Below are positions 40,612 to 49,639 of a stretch of DNA of 64,000 bases, piece after piece. The stretch spans positions 496,001-560,000 of the forward strand of contig NZ_VUKA01000001.1 in the NCBI RefSeq assembly GCF_008386565.1, written 5' to 3'. The position numbers were made by a program, and so were the translations under genes. How positions within the stretch are numbered: position 1 is the stretch's first letter; each line of letters begins with the position of its first letter. The stretch comes from Teichococcus oryzae (GTDB taxonomy: Bacteria > Pseudomonadota > Alphaproteobacteria > Acetobacterales > Acetobacteraceae). The notes under the pieces are model-generated. The model was given only the letters and a program-made list of their open reading frames with translations, made no database searches and was not told where the DNA came from.

Positions 40612-42393
40612 CTAGCGTGCCAGCAGGTGCCGGCCCAGAAAGGCCGTCACCGCCGCGTAGACCCGGCGGCGGTTCTCGCGCTTGGTGAAGCCATGGCCTT
40701 CATCGGGAAAGGTCAGGTATTCCACCGGCACGTCGCGGCGGCGCAGCACCTCGACGATCTGCTCGCTTTCCTGCGGCGGCACGCGCGGGTCGGTCAGCCC
40801 CTGCGCCACCAGCATCGGGCAGCGGATGCGATCGGCGTGGTTGAGCGGCGACAGGCGCTCCAGCAATTCGGCGTCCTCCACCGGGTCACCGTATTCGGCG
40901 GCGCGGTGGCCGATGCGCCACGGCCCCGTGCGCTCGAAGAACGTCTTCCAGCGGGCGATGCCGTAGAAATCGACGCCGCAGGCCCATAGCTCCGGGTATT
41001 CGGTGGTGGCGGCCAGCACCATCCAGCCGCCATAGCTCTGCCCCATGATGCCGATGCGGGCGGCATCCACCTCCGGCCGCGCCGACAGCCAGCGATGCGC
41101 CGAAGCCAGGTCGGCCACGCTGTCCAGCCGCTTTTCCCGGTCATCCAGCGCGGCATAGGCGACGCCATAGCCGGTGGAGCCCCGCACATTCGGCACCAGC
41201 ACGGCGATGCCCATGGACAGGAAGGTTTGCAGGTCCGGGCGCCAGTTCGGCAGCGCCTGCATCGCCGGGCCGCCATGCACCCAGACCAGCATCGGCCAGC
41301 CCGATGCCGGCCGCTCGCCTTCGGGGAAGGCCAGGAAGGCCGGCAGGTCGCGGCCGTCATGGCTGGGAAAGCTCACCGTTTCCCAGCGGCGCAGCGGCGG
41401 CAACCCGGTCGCTTCATGCAGCGGCTCGGCTTCCGCGGCGCCCGGGCGGACGCGGTGCAGGCCGGAGGGGAAGGAGAAGCCGGCCAGGTCGAACACCACG
41501 CTGCCGCCCTCCGGCGCCCAGCTCAGCTTGGTGATCACGCCTTGCGGGTGGGCGGGGGCGGAACGCTCGGCGCCCGTCGCGGCATCGAGGAAGCGCAGGC
41601 GGGAATAGCCGCCTTCGTTCACCACCACCGCCAGGATGGACTGGTCGGGGGAAACTTCCAGCTTCTCCACATCGGCCGCGGGCGTGAACAGCCAGCGCGG
41701 CGCCTCGCCCGGGCGCAGGAAGGCGACGCCCAGGAAGTCGCGCCCCTGGTCGGAAAGCAGCCAGAAGCCGCTGTTATCCTTCTTCCAGCGCGGGTTCATG
41801 TGCCGGGCGTCGCCTGCATGCGGCGTCAGCTCGGTGCGGGGGGAGCCATCCAGCGGCACCAGGTAAAGGTTGCTCTCGAAGGTGCGCGGGGCGGTGCCCA
41901 GGATCACGGCCTGCCCGTCGGGGCGCCAGGCCAGCAATTCATGCGGCCCTTCCACATCGGCGACGCAGCGCGCCTCGCCTGTCGCCAGTTCCAGCACCCA
42001 GGCATCGGCATGGGCGGGGTGGCGGGCATTGCTGGTGAAGGCGATGCGGCCGCCATCGGGGGAAATGGCGCCCCAGCCATGGATGGCCTCGGGATTTGCC
42101 GTCAGGGCGCGTGCCTCTCCCTCGGGCGGCAGGTGGTAAAGCTGCACCCGCTCATCCCCGGCCGCGTCACGGCCGAAGATGGCGCCGCCATCCGGCAGCC
42201 CGGCCACAAAGGCGCAGGCATCCCGGTGCGCCGTGCGCGGCCGTGGCGGCCCGCCTTCCGCCGGCCATTCCCAGACCTGCGCCGAGCCGCCGGCATCGTG
42301 CAGGGCGTAGAGGCGGCCATCGCCGGCAAAGGCAGGCAGGGTGGTGGCGGGGGTGGAGAGAAGCTGTTCCAGCAGGGTGTTCGCGTCGTTCAT
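40612..42393 (-). CDS. S9 family serine peptidase (prolyl oligopeptidase type)
   Basis: A 593-residue protein with an N-terminal beta-propeller of repeated Trp-rich blades (for example AISPDGGRIAFTSNARHPAHAD and ELLAWRPDGQAVILG) and a C-terminal alpha/beta hydrolase domain. The triad is Ser453 (GIMGQSYGGW), Asp535 (LTDPRVPP) and His567 (DEGHGF). No signal peptide is visible, so it is probably cytoplasmic. It resembles acylaminoacyl-peptidase/dipeptidyl-peptidase-like members; substrate unknown. The start at 42393 begins MNDANTLLEQLL; the open frame upstream overlaps the TM2 gene on the other strand. Convergent with ridA. Confidence 0.9.
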   Translation of the reverse strand: MNDANTLLEQLLSTPATTLPAFAGDGRLYALHDAGGSAQVWEWPAEGGPPRPRTAHRDACAFVAGLPDGGAIFGRDAAGDERVQLYHLPPEGEARALTANPEAIHGWGAISPDGGRIAFTSNARHPAHADAWVLELATGEARCVADVEGPHELLAWRPDGQAVILGTAPRTFESNLYLVPLDGSPRTELTPHAGDARHMNPRWKKDNSGFWLLSDQGRDFLGVAFLRPGEAPRWLFTPAADVEKLEVSPDQSILAVVVNEGGYSRLRFLDAATGAERSAPAHPQGVITKLSWAPEGGSVVFDLAGFSFPSGLHRVRPGAAEAEPLHEATGLPPLRRWETVSFPSHDGRDLPAFLAFPEGERPASGWPMLVWVHGGPAMQALPNWRPDLQTFLSMGIAVLVPNVRGSTGYGVAYAALDDREKRLDSVADLASAHRWLSARPEVDAARIGIMGQSYGGWMVLAATTEYPELWACGVDFYGIARWKTFFERTGPWRIGHRAAEYGDPVEDAELLERLSPLNHADRIRCPMLVAQGLTDPRVPPQESEQIVEVLRRRDVPVEYLTFPDEGHGFTKRENRRRVYAAVTAFLGRHLLAR

Positions 42394-42507
42394 GGCAACA
42401 AGTGTTGAACCTGTTCGCCATGGCCGCCAAGGCCTGCCATCCGCCCGTGCGTCCCGCCCGGCTTCGTGCCAGCATGATGGGCAAGAGCAACCGGAAGGAA
42501 CACGGCC

Positions 42508-42801
42508 TTGTCCATGCCCCCCGATGCGCGAAGCATGATGCGCTACGACGCCGGCAAGAAATCGCCACTGATCGCCTATCTGTTGTGGTTCTTCTTCGGC
42601 CTGTTCGGCGCGCACCGTTTCTACGCCGGCAGGATGGGCACCGGCCTCGCCCTGCTAGCGTTGAGCCTGATCGGCTTCGCGACCGTGGGTGCCGTGCTGC
42701 TGGTGTCGCTGATCTGGGTGGTGGTGGATGCCTTCCTGATCCCGGGCTGGATTCGCCGCCACAACAACCGCCTGATCGACTCCCTTACGCAAGGCGGCTG
42801 A
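42508..42801 (+). CDS. TM2 domain-containing membrane protein
   Basis: A 97-residue protein with the TM2 signature: KKSPLIAYLLWFFFGLFGAHRFYAGRMGTGLALL, a short DRF-like HRFY turn between two helices, and WVVVDAFLIPGWIRRHN. Function of bacterial TM2 proteins is unknown. TTG at 42508 has GGAAGGA 8 nt upstream; ATG at 42514 is the alternative and changes only two residues. It is divergent from the S9 peptidase. Confidence 0.82.
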   Translation: MSMPPDARSMMRYDAGKKSPLIAYLLWFFFGLFGAHRFYAGRMGTGLALLALSLIGFATVGAVLLVSLIWVVVDAFLIPGWIRRHNNRLIDSLTQGG

Positions 42802-42856
42802 ATCCGGCGTATCGGCGATGGCGCCCGGCGGCGCATTGGCATATTCCAGCATCGCC

Positions 42857-44260
42857 ATGCGCTATGTCTCGACCAGGGGCGAAGCCCCAGCCCGCGATTT
42901 CGAATCCGTCCTGCTCGCCGGCCTCGCCGAGGATGGTGGCCTGTTCCTGCCGGAATCCTGGCCGGAATTTTCCGCCGCCGAATGGCGGGCCCTGCGCGGA
43001 CTGCCTTATCCGGAGCTGGCGGCCCGGGTTATGGCACCCTTCGCCGAAGGGTCGCTGGACCATGCCACGCTGCTCGGCATGACGCGGCAGGCTTATGCCG
43101 GCTTTGGCCATCTCGCCACCGCGCCGCTGGTCCAGATCGAGCCGCAGATCTTCGCGCTGGAACTGTTCCATGGCCCGACCCTGGCCTTCAAGGACATGGC
43201 GATGCAGCTGCTGGGGCGGCTGTTCGACCATGTGCTGGCCCGGCGCGGGGAGCGGGTGACGATCGTCGGCGCCACCTCCGGCGACACCGGCTCGGCCGCG
43301 ATCGAGGCGTTCCGCGACCGTGCCGCCATCGACGTGGTGATCCTGCACCCCGAGGGCCGCACCTCGGAGGTGCAGCGCCGGCAGATGACCACGGTGCTGT
43401 CGCCCAACATCCACAACATCGCCGTCCAGGGTTCCTTCGACGATTGCCAGGACCTGGTGAAGGCGATGTTCAACGACGCGCCCTTCCGGCGGGAGATGCA
43501 GCTTTCCGCCGTCAACTCGATCAACTGGGCGCGCATCGCGGCGCAGGTGCCGTATTACGTTTATGCCGCCCTGGCGCTGGGCGCGCCGGACCGGCCGGTG
43601 GCGGTGTCCGTGCCCACGGGCAATTTCGGCAATGTGCTGGCCGCCTGGGTGGCCCGCCGCATGGGCCTGCCGATCGAGCGGCTGGTGATCGGCGCCAACC
43701 GCAACGACATCCTGGCCCGCTTCCTGGCCGCCAACGACATGAGCGTGCAGGGCGTGGCGCCTTCCCTGTCGCCTTCCATGGACATCCAGGTTTCGTCCAA
43801 TTTCGAGCGGCTGTTGTTCGAGCTGCTGGACCGCGATGCGGCCGCCACGGCGGACATGATGCGCCGCTTCCGCGCGGAAGGCCGGATGCCGGTGCCCGAT
43901 GCCGCCTGGCGGCAGGCCACCACCCTGTTCCACGGTCATGCGCTGTCGGATGAGGCCACGCTGGAGGAAATCCGCCGCCTGCACCGGGACAGCGCCTATC
44001 TGGCCGACCCGCACACCGCCATTGGCACCGCCGCCGCGCGGGCGCAGCGGCCGGAGGACGGCATGCCGGTGATCGTCGCCGCCACGGCGCATCCGGCGAA
44101 ATTCCCGGATGCGGTGGAGAAGGCCACCGGTTTCCGGCCGCCCCTGCCGCCACGCATGGCTGACCTGTATGGGCGGGAGGAGCGCTTCACCGTTCTGCCC
44201 AACGCGCTGGACGCGGTGCAGGCCGCGGTTCGGGGCCATGCCCGCCGCAACTCGCGCTGA
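42857..44260 (+). CDS. thrC: Threonine synthase
   Basis: A 467-residue PLP enzyme converting O-phosphohomoserine to threonine. The N-terminus MRYVSTRGEAPARDFESVLLAGLAEDGGLFLPE is typical of proteobacterial ThrC; the PLP lysine is in GPTLAFKDMAMQ, and the cofactor-phosphate loop is ATSGDTGSAA. SVNSINWARI-type residues appear as AVNSINWARI, and PTGNFGNVLAAWVARRMGLP is intact. ATG at 42857 was preferred over 42818 on conservation. Usually thrC is followed directly by the M16 peptidase gene; here two opposite-strand RlpA genes lie between them. Confidence 0.95.
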   Translation: MRYVSTRGEAPARDFESVLLAGLAEDGGLFLPESWPEFSAAEWRALRGLPYPELAARVMAPFAEGSLDHATLLGMTRQAYAGFGHLATAPLVQIEPQIFALELFHGPTLAFKDMAMQLLGRLFDHVLARRGERVTIVGATSGDTGSAAIEAFRDRAAIDVVILHPEGRTSEVQRRQMTTVLSPNIHNIAVQGSFDDCQDLVKAMFNDAPFRREMQLSAVNSINWARIAAQVPYYVYAALALGAPDRPVAVSVPTGNFGNVLAAWVARRMGLPIERLVIGANRNDILARFLAANDMSVQGVAPSLSPSMDIQVSSNFERLLFELLDRDAAATADMMRRFRAEGRMPVPDAAWRQATTLFHGHALSDEATLEEIRRLHRDSAYLADPHTAIGTAAARAQRPEDGMPVIVAATAHPAKFPDAVEKATGFRPPLPPRMADLYGREERFTVLPNALDAVQAAVRGHARRNSR

Positions 44261-44275
44261 GGTTCTGGAACGGGC

Positions 44276-44722
44276 CTAGCCGGGATTGGAGGGCAGGCGG
44301 ATCGGCGTGATCTCGACCATTGCCACGCCTTCCTCCCGCATGCCGAGCAGCGTCGCGGTGCGCGGGCTCACATCGAGCACCCGGCCCTTCTTGTAGGGCC
44401 CACGGTCCTGGATGGTGACCACCGCGGTGCGGCCATTCTCCAGGTTCTTCACCCGTGCTTCCGTGCCGAGCGGCAGGGTGCGGCTGGCCGCCGCGTTGGA
44501 GTTGCGGTTGAAGCGCTTGCCATTGGCCATGCGCTTGCCATGGAAATGACTGGCGTAATAGGAGGCACGGCCGCGCTGCACCGGCTTGCGCGCTTGGGGC
44601 TGTGTCTTCTTCACCTGACTTTGTGCCGCGTCCTTGCGCGGTTCCTGGCGCGCTTCGGCGGGAGAGAAGGAGGCGCTCAGGCCAAGCGCCAGGCAGATGG
44701 CCGCGATTTTCAGGCCTTGCAT
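44276..44722 (-). CDS. RlpA-like septal ring lytic transglycosylase (short, signal-peptide form)
   Basis: A 148-residue exported protein: signal peptide about 1-24 (MQGLKIAAICLALGLSASFSPAEA), a basic linker, and one double-psi beta-barrel RlpA domain (GRASYYASHFHGKRMANGKRFN, TLPLGTEARVKNLENGR, VTIQDRGPYKKGRVLDVSPRTA). The conserved His/Asp residues of catalytic RlpA are present (HFHGK; DRGPY). There is no SPOR domain. AGGGAG lies 6 nt before ATG 44722. It is a close paralogue of the next gene upstream on the same strand. Confidence 0.83.
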   Translation of the reverse strand: MQGLKIAAICLALGLSASFSPAEARQEPRKDAAQSQVKKTQPQARKPVQRGRASYYASHFHGKRMANGKRFNRNSNAAASRTLPLGTEARVKNLENGRTAVVTIQDRGPYKKGRVLDVSPRTATLLGMREEGVAMVEITPIRLPSNPG

Positions 44723-44859
44723 TGCTGGGCTCCCTTGCTGGGGGGCCGCCATTCCGGCATCGCCATCGAGGCGGCCTATGCCGTTGAGAACTTCCGCCTC
44801 CGATTCAAGTTTCGCCGGGATCTCGCGGATATTCCTGGATTTTCCAGGATTATCCCGCA

Positions 44860-45339
44860 TCAGTTGTTGCGCAGGGGCCGCACTTCCACCGGGGCTGTGC
44901 CATCCTCCACCATGTCCAGCTTCCGCGCGGTGCTCTTGCTGACATCCACCACGCGGCCATCCACAAAGGGGCCACGGTCCTCGATGGTCACCGTGGCGGT
45001 GCGCCCATTCTCCAGGTTCTTCACCTGCGCCTTGGTACCCAGCGGCAATGTCTTGCTGGCGGCGGAATCAGAGTTCTGGTCGAAGGTTTCGCCATTCGCC
45101 ATGGTCCGGCCATGGAACTTGTCATGGTAGAAGGACGCTTCGCCGCGCTGCGCCGGGCCGCCTTGCGCCGGACGGGCCGGCTCCGGCCCTGTGCGGGAGG
45201 CGCCCTGGGCAGGGGGCGGTTCAGCGGCGCCGGCGCAGGCGGTCAGGGCCAGCGGAGCGGCCAGGATCAGCATCGCCATCAGGGCGGGGCGGGCGAAGCC
45301 GGGCCGGGTGGACTGGGGCGGCTGGCAGCGGGTGGGCAT
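44860..45339 (-). CDS. rlpA: RlpA-like septal ring lytic transglycosylase (lipoprotein form)
   Basis: A 159-residue lipoprotein: lipobox Leu-Thr-Ala-Cys near residue 35, a Pro-rich linker and an RlpA domain (GEASFYHDKFHGRTMANGETFD, TLPLGTKAQVKNLENGR, VTIEDRGPFVDGRVVDVS). RlpA proteins cleave naked glycan strands at the division septum in some species. AAGGAG lies 8 nt before ATG 45339. The blocks around LPLGT and KNLENGRTA are nearly identical to the paralogue 137 nt downstream, suggesting tandem duplication followed by change of the targeting signal. Confidence 0.85.
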   Translation of the reverse strand: MPTRCQPPQSTRPGFARPALMAMLILAAPLALTACAGAAEPPPAQGASRTGPEPARPAQGGPAQRGEASFYHDKFHGRTMANGETFDQNSDSAASKTLPLGTKAQVKNLENGRTATVTIEDRGPFVDGRVVDVSKSTARKLDMVEDGTAPVEVRPLRNN

Positions 45340-45579
45340 GGTGACAGGCTCCTTCCACAGGGTTTCGCGTGTGCTGCGAGGTTGATTTTCTACCGGAAAC
45401 GCAACGAAGCCGTTTCCGGCGCGCCACCAACGCCATGCCTGCGTCCGGGTTCCACGTCATGGCCGGCCTGAATTCGGCCGGGGTCGTAACCTTGCGGGGG
45501 TTCCCTTACATTACACCCCGAGTGACGGAGCGCCGGCTCCCCGACCGGCCTGTATGACGACAAGCAGAAAGAGAGCCCT

Positions 45580-46845
45580 ATGTCTGATGCGGTGCGTCTG
45601 ACGCGCCTGGCCAATGGCCTGACCATCGTTTCCGAAAGCATGCCGCGCGTGGAGACGGTTTCCATCGGTGCCTATGTGCATGCCGGCACCCGCGATGAAT
45701 CCGCGGACGAGAATGGTGCCAGCCACTTCCTGGAACACATGGCCTTCAAGGGCACGGCAAAGCGTGACGCCGCCGCCATCGCGCGGGAGATCGAGAATGT
45801 GGGCGGCCACCTGAACGCCTACACGGCGCGGGAGAACACCGCCTACTACGCCAAGGTCCTGAAGGAGGACATGCCGCTCGCCGCCGACATCCTGGGCGAC
45901 ATCCTGACGCATTCCACCTTCATTCCGGAGGAGCTGGAGCGCGAGCGCGGCGTCATCCTGCAGGAGATCGGCCAGGCCAACGACACGCCGGACGACATCA
46001 TCTTCGACCATTTCCAGGCCCAGGCCTTCCCCGACCAGCCGATGGGCCGCCCCACCCTGGGCACGGAATCGGTGATCCGCTCCATGCCGGGCACCATGCT
46101 GCAGGACTACATGCGCCGCCATTACGGCCCGAGCCGCATGGTGGTGGCCGCCGCCGGCGCGCTGGAGCATGACAAGCTGGTGGATCTCGTCACCCGCCAC
46201 TTCGCCGACCTGCCCACCGTGGCGCCCGCCCCTGCTCAGGCGGCACGCTATGGCGGCGGCGAGTTCCGCGAGGAGCGGGAGCTGGACCAGGTGCATGTGG
46301 TGCTGGGCTTCGAGGGCCCGGCGGTGGCCACGCCGATGCACTACCCGACCATGCTGCTCTCCACCCTGCTGGGCGGCGGCATGTCCTCCCGCCTGTTCCA
46401 GGAGATCCGCGAAAAGCGCGGGCTGGTGTATTCCATCTATTCCTTCGCCCAGCCCTTCCGCGACGGCGGCCTGTTCGCCCTCTACGCCGGCACCGGCGAG
46501 GAGCAGGCGGCGGAGCTGGTGCCCGTGGCGCTGGAGGAGCTGCGCCGCGTGCAGCACGACGTGACCGAGGAGGAACTGGCCCGCGCCAAGGCACAGCTCC
46601 GCGCCTCCGTGCTGATGTCGCTGGAATCCACCGGCAGCCGCTGCGAGCAGCTGGCGCGGCAGATCCAGGTGCATGGCCGCATCATCCCGGTGGAGGAAAC
46701 CAAGAGCAAGATCGCGGCCGTGACGGTGGAGCAGGTGCAGCAGGCGGCGGCGATGATCTTCCGCTCGCGCCCGACCCTGGCGGCGCTCGGCCCGGCCGGC
46801 AAGGTGCCGGGCCTGCCGGTCATCGCGGAGAACCTCGCGGCATGA
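45580..46845 (+). CDS. M16 family zinc peptidase (mitochondrial processing peptidase-like)
   Basis: A 421-residue metallopeptidase with the inverted zinc motif His49-x-x-Glu52-His53 (SHFLEHMAFKGT) and the downstream helix containing the third ligand (RERGVILQEIGQANDTPDD). GGGMSSRLFQEIREKRGLVYSIYSF is the M16 C-terminal signature. This is the PqqL/MPP-beta-like type typical of alphaproteobacteria; the bacterial substrate is unknown. A weak AGAAAGAGAG region precedes the ATG. It overlaps the tldE gene by 4 nt, so the two are cotranscribed. Confidence 0.92.
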   Translation: MSDAVRLTRLANGLTIVSESMPRVETVSIGAYVHAGTRDESADENGASHFLEHMAFKGTAKRDAAAIAREIENVGGHLNAYTARENTAYYAKVLKEDMPLAADILGDILTHSTFIPEELERERGVILQEIGQANDTPDDIIFDHFQAQAFPDQPMGRPTLGTESVIRSMPGTMLQDYMRRHYGPSRMVVAAAGALEHDKLVDLVTRHFADLPTVAPAPAQAARYGGGEFREERELDQVHVVLGFEGPAVATPMHYPTMLLSTLLGGGMSSRLFQEIREKRGLVYSIYSFAQPFRDGGLFALYAGTGEEQAAELVPVALEELRRVQHDVTEEELARAKAQLRASVLMSLESTGSRCEQLARQIQVHGRIIPVEETKSKIAAVTVEQVQQAAAMIFRSRPTLAALGPAGKVPGLPVIAENLAA

Positions 46846-48167
46846 ATGCCCTGGAGCGTCTTGAGAGCCTGGTCGTCGCCGCCCGTGCGGCGGGGGCGGA
46901 TGCAGCGGACGCGCTGCTGGTGTCCGGCACCTCGCTGTCGGTGCAGCGGCGGCTCGGCAGGATCGAGCATCTTGAGCGCTCCGAAGGCTTCGACCTGGGG
47001 CTGCGCGTGTTTGTCGGGCAGCGCCAGGCGATCGTGTCCACCACCGATCCGGAGCCGCGCGGCTTCGAGGCCCTGGCCGGCCGCGCGGTCGCCATGGCCC
47101 GCGCCGTGCCGGAGGACCGCTTCGGCGGCCTGGGCGAGTTCCACCCGCCGCAGTCGGCCGATCTCGACCTCGACGATCCGGCCGAGCCGGAGGCCGAGGC
47201 GCTGATCGCCCGCGCCGCCGCTGCCGAGGAAGCCGCCATGGCGGTGCCCGGCATCACCAACAGCGAGGGCGCCGAGGCCGGATTTTCCCGCAGCCGGGTG
47301 GCGCTGGTCGCGTCCAACGGCTTCGCGGGGGAATATTCCCGTTCCGGCCATTCAACGATGGTGACGGTTCTGGCCGGCTCCGGCACGGCGATGGAGCGGG
47401 ATTACGACCACAGCAGCGCCGTTCATCTCTCCGACCTGGAAGATGCCGCCGAACTCGGCCGCTGCGCAGGGGAGCGGGCGGTGAAGCGCTTGAACGCCAT
47501 CCGGCCCCGCAGTGCCCGGATGCCGGTGGTGTTCGATCCGCGCGTCGCCGGCTCCTTCGCTGCGCATCTGGCGGGGGCGCTGAATGGCGCGTCGGTGGCG
47601 CGCGGCACCTCCTTCCTGCGCGACCGCATGGGGCAGCAGGTTCTGGCGCGCGGCCTTTCGCTGCGGGACGATCCGCTGCGGCGGCGCGGCCTGCGCTCCC
47701 GCCCCTTCGATGGGGAAGGAATGCCCTGCCAGCCCCTGGCGCTGGTCGAGGACGGAGTGCTGCAACACTGGGTGCTGGACTGGCGCAGTGGGCGTCAGCT
47801 CGGCTTGCGGTCGAATGGCCGTGCGGCGCGCGGCATTTCCTCGCCGCCCGGCCCGGCCACCACCAATCTGTGGCTGGACGGCGGAACCATGACGCCCGAG
47901 GCGCTGCGGGCCGACATCGCCGAAGGGCTCTACGTCACCGAGATGATCGGCTCCGGCGTCAACGGCGTCACCGGCGATTACAGCCGGGGCGCGGCGGGGT
48001 TCATGATCCGCAACGGCGAGCTGGCCGAGGCGGTCAGCGGCATCACCGTGGCGGGCAACCTGAAGGACATGTTCCTCAACATGGCCGCGGCCAATGACCT
48101 GCGCTTCCGCCGCGGCACCGACGCGCCGACGCTGCGGATCGAGGGGCTCACGGTGGCGGGGGCGTGA
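46842..48167 (+). CDS. pmbA: TldD/PmbA family protein (TldE-like)
   Basis: A 441-residue PmbA/TldE-type protein. SVQRRLGRIEHLERSEGFDLGLRVFVGQRQA begins the fold, and the C-terminal GVNGVTGDYSRGAAGFMIRNGEL is characteristic. In the TldD/TldE pair the zinc site lies on TldD, and TldE is the partner; no HExxxH motif is seen here, consistent with the TldE role. Such pairs trim unfolded peptides (for example in microcin B17 maturation and CcdA decay). The tldD gene is not in this window. Confidence 0.88.
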   Translation: MNALERLESLVVAARAAGADAADALLVSGTSLSVQRRLGRIEHLERSEGFDLGLRVFVGQRQAIVSTTDPEPRGFEALAGRAVAMARAVPEDRFGGLGEFHPPQSADLDLDDPAEPEAEALIARAAAAEEAAMAVPGITNSEGAEAGFSRSRVALVASNGFAGEYSRSGHSTMVTVLAGSGTAMERDYDHSSAVHLSDLEDAAELGRCAGERAVKRLNAIRPRSARMPVVFDPRVAGSFAAHLAGALNGASVARGTSFLRDRMGQQVLARGLSLRDDPLRRRGLRSRPFDGEGMPCQPLALVEDGVLQHWVLDWRSGRQLGLRSNGRAARGISSPPGPATTNLWLDGGTMTPEALRADIAEGLYVTEMIGSGVNGVTGDYSRGAAGFMIRNGELAEAVSGITVAGNLKDMFLNMAAANDLRFRRGTDAPTLRIEGLTVAGA

Positions 48168-48714
48168 GCGAGCGCTGAAGCCCGGCCAGGGCGGGAGCCA
48201 GCTCCGCCGGCCGGCGGAGCCGGATCACGGCCAGATGGTTCCAGGCACCTGACGCGAGAGCCGCCTCGATGGCGGCCCGGCGGGGATGCAGCATTCGCCA
48301 CGCATAGCGGATCGGGTGGCCAGGATCGAGCAGGTGGCGCCATTGCTCCCGGTTGCCGTTCCACATCACCTGCCGCCCGGCCAGTCTCCCGATGATGCGG
48401 GCGATCACCCGCGGCATCACGACGCGCCGGGGGAAATCCAGCCAGATCAGGTGGGTGGCGCGCCTCCAGAGGGTCGGGCGCGCTTCGGCGAAATAATTGC
48501 CATCGGCCACCCAGCACGGCATCCCGGCCATCTGCCCCAGGTGGTGCTCCATTGCCGCCTTCGGCGCCGGCGACCAGTCGGGGCCCCAGTGGACGGCATC
48601 CAGTTCCAGATGCGGCAGCGCCAGATCAGCGGCGAGGCGCCGGGCCAGGGTGGTTTTCCCGGCTCCTGGCATGCCGATCACCACGATCCGCAACTGATTC
48701 ATTTTGTCGCGCAT
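48148..48714 (-). CDS. P-loop kinase-like protein (adenylate kinase / topology modulation protein-like)
   Basis: A 188-residue P-loop NTPase. Walker A is Gly14-Met-Pro-Gly-Ala-Gly-Lys-Thr-Thr; LPHLELDAVHWGPDWSP and CWVADGNYFAEARPTLWRRATHLIWLDFPRRVVMPRVIAR are the usual features of the small FlaR/'DNA topology modulation' group, which is really a kinase-like family of unknown substrate. GGGGAAG lies 6 nt before ATG 48714; ATG 48702 is an alternative. Its 3' end overlaps the converging pmbA gene by 20 nt. Confidence 0.78.
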   Translation of the reverse strand: MRDKMNQLRIVVIGMPGAGKTTLARRLAADLALPHLELDAVHWGPDWSPAPKAAMEHHLGQMAGMPCWVADGNYFAEARPTLWRRATHLIWLDFPRRVVMPRVIARIIGRLAGRQVMWNGNREQWRHLLDPGHPIRYAWRMLHPRRAAIEAALASGAWNHLAVIRLRRPAELAPALAGLQRSLTPPPP

Positions 48715-48769
48715 CCCGCCGCTTCCCCGATGAGTTGGTTGAGAGATACGGGATGATGAAGGATTCGCC

Positions 48770-49555
48770 ATGAACACCACGACCTTGCTGGCCCGCCGCT
48801 TTGTTCTGGCCGCCGGCGCCTCCATGGCCACGGCGGGCTTCGCCGGGATGCGCGTGGCGACGGCGCAATCCGCATCGCCTGTCGCTCCGGCCGCTGCTCC
48901 GGCTGCCGGGCCAGCCACGGCATCCGGGCCTTTCGCCCTGCCGCCGCTGACCTACGCACCCACCGCCCTGGAGCCCCATATCGACGCCGCGACCATGTCA
49001 TTGCACCATGACAGGCACCACGCCGCCTATGTCACCGCCCTGAACGGCGCGCTGAAGGACCATGGGCAACTGGCGCAATTGCCGCTGGAACAATTGCTGG
49101 CCCGGCTGGGCGAGGCCCCCGAGGCGGTGCGGACCACCTTGCGCAACAATGCGGGCGGGCATGCCAACCACGCGATGTTCTGGCAGATCATGGGCGCCAA
49201 TGCCGGCGGGGCGCCATCCGGCGAGCTGGCGCAGGCGATCGACCGGGATCTCGGCGGCCTCGACAAGTTCAAGGCGGATTTCAACGGCGCGGGGGCGCGG
49301 CAATTCGGCTCCGGCTGGGTGTTCGTGACCGTGGACCGCGCGGGAAAGCTGGCCATCGCCGCGCGCCCCAACCAGGACACGCCCCTGATGGATGGCCAGC
49401 GGGTGCTGATGGGCAACGATGTCTGGGAACATGCCTATTACCTGAAATACAACAACCGCCGCGCCGACTACCTCGCGGCGTGGTGGAACGTGGTGAACTG
49501 GAACGCGGTGGCGCAGCGCTACGCCGCGGCCAAGGATGGCTCCCTGACCATCTGA
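48770..49555 (+). CDS. Exported Fe/Mn superoxide dismutase (Mn-type residues)
   Basis: A 261-residue protein: an N-terminal twin-arginine-like signal (LLARRFVLAAGASMATAGFAG), an Ala/Pro linker to about residue 55, then a complete Fe/Mn superoxide dismutase domain. Metal ligands are His79, His134 (GGHANHAMFW), Asp217 and His221 (GNDVWEHAYYLKYNNRR). Gly in GGHANH and Gln202 (NQDTPL) are the positions that usually mark manganese enzymes. Most Fe/Mn superoxide dismutases are cytoplasmic, so export to the periplasm is unusual; it would depend on Tat because the metal is probably inserted before export. Confidence 0.88.
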   Translation: MNTTTLLARRFVLAAGASMATAGFAGMRVATAQSASPVAPAAAPAAGPATASGPFALPPLTYAPTALEPHIDAATMSLHHDRHHAAYVTALNGALKDHGQLAQLPLEQLLARLGEAPEAVRTTLRNNAGGHANHAMFWQIMGANAGGAPSGELAQAIDRDLGGLDKFKADFNGAGARQFGSGWVFVTVDRAGKLAIAARPNQDTPLMDGQRVLMGNDVWEHAYYLKYNNRRADYLAAWWNVVNWNAVAQRYAAAKDGSLTI

Positions 49556-49586
49556 GCACGCGAGCCGGGGCTCCGGCCCGGACGGG

Positions 49587-49611
49587 CCCTGGACGCTTCA
49601 TGCGTCCGGGG
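49587..49611. terminator. Hairpin between convergent sod and lrgB
   Basis: CCCTGGACGC (49587-49596) pairs with GCGTCCGGGG (49602-49611), with one G-T pair and a TTCAT loop. It lies between the two convergent stops and could serve both; a short T-run follows at 49621 on the plus strand. Confidence 0.5.
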
Positions 49612-49639
49612 CTTCAGGCGTTTTCCGCGTGCGCCCCGG

